A stretch of DNA of 47,100 bases. Origin: JAYKHL01 sp035284865. GTDB taxonomy: Bacteria; Cyanobacteriota; Sericytochromatia; S15B-MN24; JAQBPE01. This document shows, in pieces, positions 24,885-32,276 of the stretch. A program made the translations under genes and the position numbers. The first letter of the stretch is position 1, and every line of letters starts with the position of its first letter. The DNA is taken from assembly GCA_035284865.1 (NCBI GenBank), contig JAYKHL010000234.1, positions 1 to 47,100 of the forward strand, in the 5' to 3' direction. The notes under the pieces are model-generated. The model was not told the DNA's origin, made no database searches, and saw only the letters and a program-made list of their open reading frames with translations.

Positions 24885-25973
24885 GTGCAGGCGCAGCCAG
24901 CAGACCTCGCAGCCCTCACGCTGGGATATTGTGCGATCCCATCGGTGACCGGGAACGAGCGGGCCCTCTGTGACGCCCTCGAGGCCCAGCTGGGGGCTCT
25001 GACGCCGGAGTTGGGGCTGCAGCGCGTGGCCGGAGGCCTGGTGGCGCGGGGGCCCGCCCGTCCCGGGCGCCCGACGGTGGGGCTCTTCGGCCACCTGGAC
25101 ACCGTCCGTCCCGCCGACGACCAGCCCCTCGAGGTGCGGGACGGTCGCGTCTTCGGCTGTGGCGCCAGCGACATGAAGGGGGGGCTCGCCGTGATGGTCG
25201 GGCTGCTTCAAGCGAGCCTCGCGATCGCCAGCTGCAACGTCGTGGCGGTGTTCTATGACAAAGAAGAGGGGCCGGCCAGCGACAACGGGCTGGAGCCGAT
25301 GTTCCTTGCCGGGGGCATTCCGGCGATCGACTTTGGCGTCTGCCTGGAGCCCACGGACAACCGCATCCAGGTGGGCTGCGTGGGGGGGCTGCACGCCCTG
25401 GTGACCTTTCGGGGCCGACGCGCCCACAGCGCCCGCCCCTGGCAGGGGGAGAATGCCCTGCACAAGGCCGCCGGGCTGCTCGGGAGGCTGCAGGCGCGGC
25501 AGCCCGTCGGCGTCCGGTTCGGCGAGCTGGAGTTCCACGAGGTCATCACCGCCACGACGGCAGCCACAACCAACTCGCGCAACGTCGTGCCAGACGCCTT
25601 CACGCTCAACGTGAACGTTCGCTTCGCGCCCGGCCGCACGGCCCAGGAGGCACACCGGGAGCTGTGCGAGCTGGTCGCCGGAGAGGCGGAGGTGATCGTG
25701 GTGGATGAGGCGCCGGCGGGCGGCGTCTGCCTGGACCACCCCTGGGTGCAGGCCTGGCGTGCGGCCACCGGCCTCCCCGTGGAGCCGAAGCAGGCCTGGA
25801 CCGACGTCGCCCGGCTGACGGCCCGCGGCATCCCGGCGGTGAACTTCGGGCCTGGCGAGACGGCCCAGGCCCACCAGGCCCGCGAGTCGATCGCGATCGC
25901 CGACATGGACGCCAACCTGGCCGCGCTGAGCCAGCTGCTCGAGACCGTGAAAGCGCCTGGGTTGCCGGACTAG
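24885..25973 (+). CDS. dapE: Succinyl-diaminopimelate desuccinylase, M20 family
   Basis: The 362-residue di-zinc hydrolase should release succinate from N-succinyl-LL-diaminopimelate. M20 motifs appear in order: GLFGHLDTV (His, Asp), SDMKGG (bridging Asp), the catalytic Glu pair in YDKEEGP, CLEPTD, and the late His in ETAQAHQARE. The dimerisation domain (about 170-280) is present. GTG at 24885 is preferred because GAGGG lies five bases upstream; a GTG at 24873 overlapping the dapD stop is the alternative. The neighbouring dapD supports DapE over other M20 peptidases. Confidence 0.9.
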   Translation: MQAQPADLAALTLGYCAIPSVTGNERALCDALEAQLGALTPELGLQRVAGGLVARGPARPGRPTVGLFGHLDTVRPADDQPLEVRDGRVFGCGASDMKGGLAVMVGLLQASLAIASCNVVAVFYDKEEGPASDNGLEPMFLAGGIPAIDFGVCLEPTDNRIQVGCVGGLHALVTFRGRRAHSARPWQGENALHKAAGLLGRLQARQPVGVRFGELEFHEVITATTAATTNSRNVVPDAFTLNVNVRFAPGRTAQEAHRELCELVAGEAEVIVVDEAPAGGVCLDHPWVQAWRAATGLPVEPKQAWTDVARLTARGIPAVNFGPGETAQAHQARESIAIADMDANLAALSQLLETVKAPGLPD

Positions 25974-26069
25974 GCGCTTTCTGGCATGATGCCTGCGGAG
26001 CCGCTTGCTCCGCTATCCACCGCCTTTTGCGCGCGTCAGCGCACCCGTCATACGCCCCAGGAGCCCCCC

Positions 26070-26309
26070 ATGGCCGACAAGTCCACCAAGTACGCCGACA
26101 ACGCACCCGGCAAGTACTACGTCGACGAGACCTGCATCTTCTGCAACCTGTGCGAGTCCCTCGCGCCCGACAACTTCAAAGCTGTGGACGACGGCACCCA
26201 TGACGTGTGCTACAAGCAGCCGGGGTCGGCGGATGAGGAGGCAGCGTGTCAGGAGGCCTTGGCAGGCTGCCCCGTCAACGCCATCGGTGACGATGGGGAC
26301 ATCGGCTGA
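26070..26309 (+). CDS. Small [4Fe-4S] ferredoxin
   Basis: The 79-residue electron carrier has a single cluster motif, Cys22-x2-Cys25-x2-Cys28 with the remote Cys67-Pro. Two further cysteines (47 and 60) may form the disulfide seen in single-cluster ferredoxins that have replaced the second cluster. AGGAG precedes the ATG by seven bases. It lies between dapE and an aminotransferase gene. In Mycobacterium and Corynebacterium a ferredoxin gene likewise precedes the dapC-type aminotransferase, so this linkage is probably meaningful though unexplained. Confidence 0.93.
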   Translation: MADKSTKYADNAPGKYYVDETCIFCNLCESLAPDNFKAVDDGTHDVCYKQPGSADEEAACQEALAGCPVNAIGDDGDIG

Positions 26310-26357
26310 CGGGACCCGCCCGGTGGCGCCCGCCGGCACGCAGCCGGTGGCCCGGCC

Positions 26358-27485
26358 GTGAACCCTGACCTGCTTGCCATTCCGGGCTCGGCGATTCGGG
26401 CCATTGCGGCGCTCAAGCAGCCCGGGGACATCGACCTGGGGTTGGGTGAGCCGACGCTTCCGGTGGACCCGGCCCCGTTCCAGGCCGCCGTGGAGTGGGT
26501 GGCTCGCCACGGCTGCCCCTACACGCCGAACGCTGGCGACCCCGACCTGCGCGCCCTCATCGCCGAGCGCTGCGGACACCCTGGCCTGGACCGGCCCGAG
26601 CAGGTCTGCGTCACGGTCGGCTCCCAGGAGGCGCTGTACCTGGCCATCAAGACCGTCTGTGACGCGGCCCGGGACGAGGTGCTGGTGGTCAGCCCGAGCT
26701 ACCCGGCCTACGAGAAGCTGTGTGCCCTCGAGGGCGTGCCCGTGCGCCGGGTCGTGCTGCCGGCCGCCACGCACTTCGCCCCGGACGCGGAGCGGGTCCT
26801 GGCGGCGGTCGGGCCCACCACGCGCCTGGTCGTGCTGGCATCGCCGGCCAACCCGACGGGCCGCGTCTGGGCGGATGAGGCGCTGAAGGCGCTGGCGGAG
26901 GGGCTCCTGGCACGGGGCCCCGCGCGGCCCTGGGTGGTGGTGGACGAGGTCTACCGCGCCCTGTGCTACGTTCCGCCACCCGAGCCGCTCAGCCGGTGGT
27001 ATGATCGCACCCTCGTCGTCAACAGCCTGTCCAAGAGCCACGCCCTGACGGGCCTCCGGCTGGGCTGGCTGCTGGCTCCTGCCCCGGTGGTGGAGCCAGC
27101 CGTGAAGGCCCACCAGTTCATGGTCACGGCCGCAAGCACCTTGTCCCAGCGCGTGGCCCTGGCCGTGCTGGGCGCTCCGGCCCGGCTCGACCCGCACCGG
27201 CCGCACTACGAGGCGGTCCGTGGCCCGATGCTCGAGCGGGCGCGCCAGCTGGGGCTGCAGCACGTGCCTCCCGAAGGCGGGTTCTACATGATGGTGGCGC
27301 TTCCGCCGCACCTCGCCGCCGACTCGCGGGCGGCCTGCCTGGGCCTGCTCGAGGCGCACCGCGTCGTCACGGTGCCGGGGGTGGCGTTCGGGGCAGAGGG
27401 GTGGCTGCGGCTGTCGTGGGTGGCGCCGCCTGCCGTCCTGGCGGAGGGGCTCGGCCGGCTGGCGGCCTTCTGCGCACCGCGCTGA
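26358..27485 (+). CDS. dapC: PLP-dependent aminotransferase, probable succinyl-DAP aminotransferase
   Basis: The 375-residue fold-type I aminotransferase (class I/II) has the PLP lysine at about residue 226 in NSLSKSHALTGLRLGW, the aspartate/tyrosine pair in VVVDEVYRALCY, the NPTG motif in ASPANPTGRVW and the C-terminal carboxylate-binding arginine in WLRLSWV. With dapD, dapE and a ferredoxin upstream it fills the missing transamination step (N-succinyl-2-amino-6-ketopimelate to succinyl-DAP), so DapC is the best guess. Sequence alone cannot exclude other substrates. The GTG start follows GGTGG. It ends 138 bases before the PHP gene. Confidence 0.8.
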   Translation: MNPDLLAIPGSAIRAIAALKQPGDIDLGLGEPTLPVDPAPFQAAVEWVARHGCPYTPNAGDPDLRALIAERCGHPGLDRPEQVCVTVGSQEALYLAIKTVCDAARDEVLVVSPSYPAYEKLCALEGVPVRRVVLPAATHFAPDAERVLAAVGPTTRLVVLASPANPTGRVWADEALKALAEGLLARGPARPWVVVDEVYRALCYVPPPEPLSRWYDRTLVVNSLSKSHALTGLRLGWLLAPAPVVEPAVKAHQFMVTAASTLSQRVALAVLGAPARLDPHRPHYEAVRGPMLERARQLGLQHVPPEGGFYMMVALPPHLAADSRAACLGLLEAHRVVTVPGVAFGAEGWLRLSWVAPPAVLAEGLGRLAAFCAPR

Positions 27486-27574
27486 GCGAGGCCTCCCCGC
27501 CACCCGAAACGCCTGTCGCGCCGCGTGGTGCAACGCATAGAAACACAGATTCGTCAGGGAGCCAGGCCGTGTGG

Positions 27575-27580
27575 TAGGAT
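27575..27580 (+). promoter_or_regulatory. Candidate -10 of the PHP gene
   Basis: GGTAGGAT lies 43 bases before the GTG start codon, within a less G+C-rich patch after the aminotransferase gene. The -35 is weak. Confidence 0.35.
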
Positions 27581-27623
27581 CCGGCGCGGTGGCCCGGCCA
27601 CGTGGTGGGAAGGAGCTGAAGCG

Positions 27624-28436
27624 GTGCGCGCATACGACACGATCACGGACTACCACGTGCACATCGAGCGAGGCCCCTACACGGCCGAGTGGCTGGAGAC
27701 CTTCGTGGCTGCGGCGCACAAGGCAGGCGTGACGGAGCTCGGCATCTCGGAGCACGCGTACCGCTTCCACCAGACCAAGCACCTGCTGTGGAACCCCTGG
27801 GTGGCGAGGAAGAAGACCGAGGACCTGGAGGCCTACCTCGGCCTGCTGCTCGCGGCGCGGGCGCGGGGCATCCCCCTCAAGATCGGCATCGAGATGGACT
27901 ACATGCCGGACAACGCGGCGGCGATGCGGCGCTTCCTGGCCGAGCACCCCTTCGACTATGCGATTGGCTCCGTGCACTGGCTCGGGGGCTTCGGGTTCGA
28001 TCTCGACGAGATGCGGGGCCAGTGGGAGCAGGGTAACGTGGAGGAGATCCACGACACGTATTTCAGCGTCCTCGAGCAGATGATCGAGGAACGCCCGGTG
28101 GACATCATCGGGCACGCCGACGTCATCAAGGTCTTCGGGTTTCACGCGCCACGCGTCGCGATGAACTGGTACCGGCGGCTGACGCCCAAGATCAAGGCCA
28201 GCGGCATGGCCGTCGAGGTCAGCACCGCAGGCTGGCGCAAGCCGGTGCGGGAGCTGTACCCGGCCCCGGAGTGGCTGGCGATGCTGGTGGAGGCCGACGT
28301 GCCGCTCGTCCTGAGCTCCGACGCCCACCGGCCGGAGGACGTCGGGGCGGGCTATCCCCAGGCGCTGGACCTGCTGCGGGCCCTTGGCGTCCGCCGGCTA
28401 CACACGCTGACGAGCCGGGTGCTGCAGCCGGCCTGA
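27624..28436 (+). CDS. PHP-domain phosphoesterase (histidinol-phosphatase-like)
   Basis: The 270-residue metal-dependent hydrolase has PHP motifs in order: DYHVHIERG (HxH), GISEHAYRF, a metal glutamate in GIEMDYM, IGSVHWLGG, GHADVIKVFG and the final SSDAHRPEDVG. Length and motifs suit the HisK-type histidinol-phosphatase group of COG1387. No his genes are nearby, so another phosphomonoester or nucleotide substrate is possible. GTG is chosen because AAGGAG lies eight bases upstream. Confidence 0.85.
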   Translation: MRAYDTITDYHVHIERGPYTAEWLETFVAAAHKAGVTELGISEHAYRFHQTKHLLWNPWVARKKTEDLEAYLGLLLAARARGIPLKIGIEMDYMPDNAAAMRRFLAEHPFDYAIGSVHWLGGFGFDLDEMRGQWEQGNVEEIHDTYFSVLEQMIEERPVDIIGHADVIKVFGFHAPRVAMNWYRRLTPKIKASGMAVEVSTAGWRKPVRELYPAPEWLAMLVEADVPLVLSSDAHRPEDVGAGYPQALDLLRALGVRRLHTLTSRVLQPA

Positions 28437-28552
28437 GGGCGAATTTCGGGCCGCCCGGCCCGGCATCGGTGAGCCCCGGTGAGCCAGGCTGACGACCTGC
28501 CACCGCCTGACACCACCCGCCACCGGCCACCGCAGGCCCCGACCCTTACCTT

Positions 28553-28593
28553 CCGCAGCTTCCATATAACCCTGGCTATATGGAGGCTGGCGG
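28553..28593. terminator. Long hairpin between convergent PHP and SNF2 genes
   Basis: The core arms CCATATA (28562-28568) and TATATGG (28577-28583) continue outward for six further pairs, including one G:U, and then three more after a one-base bulge, around an eight-base loop. The 3' sides lack a U-run, but position between convergent stops suggests a bidirectional terminator. The A+T-rich core is unusual for this genome. Confidence 0.5.
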
Positions 28594-28622
28594 AGCCAGG
28601 CGGGGTCGGCGCCCCACGGGCC

Positions 28623-31600
28623 TCAGGTGAGCAGGTAGGTCAGGTCGTCGAGGGTGAGTTCCGCCCCGAGATCCGAGCCGCCCAGCACATCCTGCACGAT
28701 CTGGCGCTTCTTGCCCTGCAGGCTCAGCACCTTCTCCTCAACGGTGCCCCTGGCGATCAGCTTGTAGCTGAAGACGTGGCGGGTCTGGCCGATGCGGTGC
28801 GCCCGGTCCGTGGCCTGATCCTCTACCGCGGGGTTCCACCAGGGGTCGAAGTGGATGACGTAGTCGGCCCCCGTCAGGTTGAGGCCGGTGCCGCCAGCCT
28901 TGAGGCTGATGAGGAAGACCGGCGTGTCGTCCTGGTTGAATCGCTGCACCCGCTCGAGGCGATCGCGGGTCTGGCCGTCGAGGTAGGCATACCGGATGTC
29001 CTCCGCGTCGAGGGCCTCCTTGAGGACGGCCAGCATCTTCACGAACTGCGAGAAGACGAGGACCCGGTGACCCTCCGCCAGCATGTCGCGAAGCAGCTCC
29101 ATGAAGTGCTCGACCTTGGCCGAGGGCACGTGGCTGTCGTCCCTGAGCACCAGCCGGGGGTCACACGCCACCTGGCGCAGCCTCAGCAGCCCCTCCAGGA
29201 CGTGGAAATGCGCGCGGCGCAGGCCCCGGGAGCGCACCTCGGCAAAGATGTGGCCCCGCACCGCGGCCAGCGTGTCCTCGTACAGCCTGCGCTGCTCGAC
29301 CCCAAGCTCACAGTAAGAGACGATCTCGGTGCGGGGAGGGAGGTCGGTGGCGACGTCCTGCTTGAGCCGACGCAGCAGGAAGGGCCGCGTCATCCGGCGG
29401 AGCCGTTCCCGCGCGAGCTCGGCCTCCTCGGCGTCGGCCTTGAAGTACGTCTGCCGGAAGTGCCGCTCGGTGCCGAGCAGCCCGGGCATCAGGAAGTTGA
29501 AGAGGCTCCAGAACTCCAGCAGGTTGTTCTCGATGGGAGTGCCCGTGAGACACAGCCGGCGCCGCGCCCGGATCCGACAGGCCATCTTGGCTGCCTGCGA
29601 GCGGGGGTTCTTGATTTTCTGCGCCTCATCAAGGATGGCGTAGTTGAAGGGTTGCTCGAGCAAGACGGACCGGTCGCGCTGCAACAGGCCGTAGCTGGTG
29701 ATCACCACATCCGCCTCCGGGAGCTCCTCGAACCGCGAGTGGCGGTCCTGGCCGTGCAGCACCAGCACCCGGAGGTCCGGGGCAAACCGGGCAATCTCCT
29801 GCTCCCAGTTGTAGACGACGCTGGTCGGGGCAACCAGGAGGCTCGGCCCTCCCGTGCCAGCCTCTCGCTCGGCCAGGAGCAAGGCGATCGCCTGGATGGT
29901 CTTGCCAAGGCCCATGTCGTCCGCGAGGATGCCGTGCAGCCCGTAGTCGCGCCAGAAGCACAGCCGGGCGAGGCCCCTGGACTGGTAGTGACGAAGCTCC
30001 CCGAGGAAGCCCGCTGGGGTGGAGACCTCCTGGATGGCCTCCACGCCCTCCAGCCCCGTGAGGAACCGTCGCCAGTCGACGTCCGCCGTGGTTTCCTGCA
30101 CCGCCTCGAGCAGGTCGCGCGCCGCCGGCGCCAGGTAGCGAGGCAGGCGCTGCACAAAGCCTTCGTCCGCATCATCACCCGCATAGCCCAGGCTCTGAGC
30201 GAGCTGGGCCTGGCGCGTCAGCCACTCCTCGGGCAGGCGCCCAAAGGCTCCCGAGCCGAGGCGCACGAAGCGAGAGTTGGCCCGAAAGGCCTCCCGCAGC
30301 GCGGTCCAGGGCACAGCCTCGCCATCGATGGTCACGGAGGTCTTCACATCGAACCAGTCGATGCCCGAGCTGATGCCGATCGCGACATGCGCGGAGGACC
30401 GGTTGACGCGCAGCCGCGTCAGGCGCTCCTCACCGTAGATCTCCCAGCCCTCGGCGATCAGGGCAGGAACGCCCTCCATCAGGAACGCCAGCGCGGGCTC
30501 GCCCCAGGCCAGGTACTGCCCCCCCCCCCGGGAGTCAAGCGGCGTGCCCGCCAGCCGCTCGACGAGCTGCCGCTCCAGCCCGGGGTCGCGCTGCCAGGCG
30601 CCCCAGGCACCATCCACCTCCCCCGGGACCAGTGCACGCGCGTCGTGGGGCGAGACCGGCGCGGACGACGCGTAGCGAAAGGTGAGCCGAGCCACCAGGC
30701 GGTCCCCCTCCTCCGAGAGGTTGAGCCGGGGCCGGGGGGCAACGGCCGGGTGCAGGACCGTCTCAGCCAGGCTGAGGTCTCCCTCCGCAGGGTCACCCTC
30801 GGCCTCGCCCTCTGGGGCGTGCGAGGTCGTCTCCACCACGGGCCGCAGCGCCTCCCGCACCTGGAGCCAGGCAGGGTCCCGGCCGACCAGGCGCGTCGGC
30901 GCGCCTGTCACCAGCTGGCCATCGATGTCCCAGAGCAGCTCATACGGCCCTCCCACGCTGCGGATGGGCTGATCGGGGCGCAGCTCCAGGGGGGTGCGTC
31001 CGGCCCCGAACAGAAACGGGCAGCGGGCCAGCAGGGCAAAGACCGGGTTGACCATGTCGTCGAGCAGGGGAATGCCGTGGGCCTGGGACGAGGAGAAGTC
31101 CCGGTTGCGGGTGCGGTAGTAAGGCTCGAGCAGGTCCAGCACGGCCCGATCAGCCTCGGTCAGGCCATCGCGCTTGATCGGCCCCCACAGGGCCAGGGGC
31201 CGCGGCATGCCCGGCAGGCCATCCTCCAGGACGATGGCCCGCTCCAGCGACACCCAGACGGCCAGGCTGCGCACGAACTCCCGCTCCATGCGCTTGGGCG
31301 GGGGGGCAAGGTGTAAGTTGTAGAACAGCACGTCCTGACCGGGGCGTGGCCCAGCCCCAGCCCCCGGCGCGCCCAGCGCGCCCTCCCCGACGGCAGCCGT
31401 GGCGGGGTCCTGCATCTGCGCCAGGGCCACCGCCACGGTGTGCTTGCACGGCGGCGCCATCGGACAGGTGCAGGTGGCCGACAGCTGGCGTCCGTCCCAG
31501 GCGAGGCTGACGCGCATGGGGGCCAGGGCTCCTTCGTCCACCTCCGCCTCGACCCGAAGCCCCCCCCCGGGTCCGGCCGTGACGCTGCGCGGGCCGACGG

Positions 31601-31676
31601 CTCCTCGCTTCACGTAGGCGGCGCCCCGCCGCAAGGTGGCCGGGTCGGCCCACTTCTTGAGATCCCAATCGAGCAT
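28623..31676 (-). CDS. SWIM zinc-finger SNF2-family helicase
   Basis: The 1017-residue ATP-dependent DNA translocase starts with a SWIM zinc finger (Cys69-x-Cys71, Cys77-x-His79), common in bacterial SNF2 proteins. A bacterial SNF2-associated region runs to about 540. The ATPase follows: Walker A DDMGLGKTIQ near 583, DEAQKIKN near 682, TGTPIENNLLEFWSLFNFL, then the helicase C domain with SLKAGGTGLNLTGA and RAHRIGQ near 960-985. It is a typical stand-alone remodeller of protein-DNA complexes; no restriction or defence genes accompany it. The ATG at 31676 has a weak ribosome site but begins at the family-like LDWDLKKWADPATLRRG. Confidence 0.93.
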   Translation of the reverse strand: MLDWDLKKWADPATLRRGAAYVKRGAVGPRSVTAGPGGGLRVEAEVDEGALAPMRVSLAWDGRQLSATCTCPMAPPCKHTVAVALAQMQDPATAAVGEGALGAPGAGAGPRPGQDVLFYNLHLAPPPKRMEREFVRSLAVWVSLERAIVLEDGLPGMPRPLALWGPIKRDGLTEADRAVLDLLEPYYRTRNRDFSSSQAHGIPLLDDMVNPVFALLARCPFLFGAGRTPLELRPDQPIRSVGGPYELLWDIDGQLVTGAPTRLVGRDPAWLQVREALRPVVETTSHAPEGEAEGDPAEGDLSLAETVLHPAVAPRPRLNLSEEGDRLVARLTFRYASSAPVSPHDARALVPGEVDGAWGAWQRDPGLERQLVERLAGTPLDSRGGGQYLAWGEPALAFLMEGVPALIAEGWEIYGEERLTRLRVNRSSAHVAIGISSGIDWFDVKTSVTIDGEAVPWTALREAFRANSRFVRLGSGAFGRLPEEWLTRQAQLAQSLGYAGDDADEGFVQRLPRYLAPAARDLLEAVQETTADVDWRRFLTGLEGVEAIQEVSTPAGFLGELRHYQSRGLARLCFWRDYGLHGILADDMGLGKTIQAIALLLAEREAGTGGPSLLVAPTSVVYNWEQEIARFAPDLRVLVLHGQDRHSRFEELPEADVVITSYGLLQRDRSVLLEQPFNYAILDEAQKIKNPRSQAAKMACRIRARRRLCLTGTPIENNLLEFWSLFNFLMPGLLGTERHFRQTYFKADAEEAELARERLRRMTRPFLLRRLKQDVATDLPPRTEIVSYCELGVEQRRLYEDTLAAVRGHIFAEVRSRGLRRAHFHVLEGLLRLRQVACDPRLVLRDDSHVPSAKVEHFMELLRDMLAEGHRVLVFSQFVKMLAVLKEALDAEDIRYAYLDGQTRDRLERVQRFNQDDTPVFLISLKAGGTGLNLTGADYVIHFDPWWNPAVEDQATDRAHRIGQTRHVFSYKLIARGTVEEKVLSLQGKKRQIVQDVLGGSDLGAELTLDDLTYLLT

Positions 31677-31744
31677 GACGGTCGCGGCAACCCCGTGGCA
31701 TGGCGCTCGAGCCGGGCGGGCCGGGCCGGCCGAGGCGAACGGTG

Positions 31745-31750
31745 ATTGTA
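31745..31750 (-). promoter_or_regulatory. Candidate -10 of the SNF2 gene
   Basis: GGTACAAT on the minus strand, 68 bases before the SNF2 start codon. The TACAAT hexamer is a 5/6 match; the -35 region (TCACGC) is weak. Confidence 0.4.
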
Positions 31751-31801
31751 CCAAGGATTGGCCGCGAGCGTGATCTGCGTCATTCCCGCCTTCGCGTCGG
31801 G

Positions 31802-31807
31802 TATGAT
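31802..31807 (+). promoter_or_regulatory. Candidate -10 of infA
   Basis: GGGTATGAT with a 5/6 hexamer match. It would give infA an mRNA leader of roughly 200 bases. The -35 is weak. Confidence 0.4.
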
Positions 31808-31874
31808 ACGTTTGAGGGGAAACTCGCTTCCTGTGCAACTTTGGGAGGCAGGCTCCGGTCGGGCCGAGTCGGGT

Positions 31875-31898
31875 CCTTTTCATTGGGAGGTGAAAAGG
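31875..31898 (+). other. Hairpin in the infA leader with Shine-Dalgarno-like loop
   Basis: A perfect eight-base stem CCTTTTCA/TGAAAAGG encloses the loop TTGGGAGG. The loop displays GGGAGG, a strong anti-16S match that is not followed by a usable start at normal spacing. It lies 118 bases before infA. It may be a protein- or ribosome-binding leader element, or a stable hairpin of no consequence. Confidence 0.35.
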
Positions 31899-32015
31899 AA
31901 TCGGGCAGGGCCAGAACCGGGCTTGGCGTGCCGAGGGGCCCTCGAGGCGTGGGGTGGTGCACAGCAGGGCCGGACGCTGCCGGCCGGGCAATCACGGAGC
32001 GTGGCTGGTCGAACG

Positions 32016-32276
32016 ATGGCCAAAGAAGACGTCCTCGAAATGACGGGCACCGTGCAGGAGGCGCTCTCCAACGGAATGTTCCGCATCCAGCTCGAAAACG
32101 GTCATGAAGTGCTCGGGCACCTGGCAGGGCGCATGAGGCGCTTTCGGATCAAGGTCCTGCTGGGCGACAAGGTCCGCGTCGAGCTGTCGCCGTACGACCT
32201 GACGCGGGGCCGGATCACCTTCCGCGAGAAGGTGTCCTTCGGACCGGGTGGTCCTGGTGGCCCTCCGAGACGGTGA
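32016..32276 (+). CDS. infA: Translation initiation factor IF-1
   Basis: IF-1 binds the 30S A-site during initiation. The OB-fold protein begins MAKEDVLEMTGTVQEAL and includes the conserved FRIQLENGHEVLGHLAGRMR, GDKVRVELSPYDLTRGRI and TFR. At 86 residues it is about 14 longer than the usual 72, owing to a Gly/Pro-rich tail (VSFGPGGPGGPPRR) encoded in the stretch that overlaps the next gene. The Shine-Dalgarno is weak. It is unusual that infA is not in the ribosomal-protein operon here. Confidence 0.95.
   Translation: MAKEDVLEMTGTVQEALSNGMFRIQLENGHEVLGHLAGRMRRFRIKVLLGDKVRVELSPYDLTRGRITFREKVSFGPGGPGGPPRR

Larger units (their letters stand above)
31677..32015. other. Divergent intergenic region with SNF2 promoter and infA leader
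   Basis: This 339-base stretch holds no credible gene of its own. The minus strand has TACAAT at 31750-31745 for the SNF2 gene. The plus strand has TATGAT at 31802-31807, leaving a leader of about 200 bases before infA. The leader contains a hairpin at 31875-31898. An in-frame open stretch extends infA upstream, but IF-1 homology begins only at 32016. Confidence 0.6.

Noticed and set aside
26013..28328. A 771-codon minus-strand open frame across ferredoxin, aminotransferase and PHP genes
   Set aside because: It spans three recognisable genes on the other strand and has no family motif.
28479..31316. A 945-codon plus-strand open frame opposite the SNF2 gene
   Set aside because: It shadows conserved helicase motifs on the other strand and its composition is typical of reverse-complement frames.
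28623..31676. SNF2 helicase as part of a phage-defence island
   Set aside because: No restriction, methylase, nuclease or other defence gene is adjacent, and the neighbours are metabolic and housekeeping genes.
31746..32015. N-terminal extension of IF-1 by up to 90 residues
   Set aside because: IF-1 starts with MAKEDVLEM at 32016. The upstream frame is low-complexity and crosses the candidate promoter.
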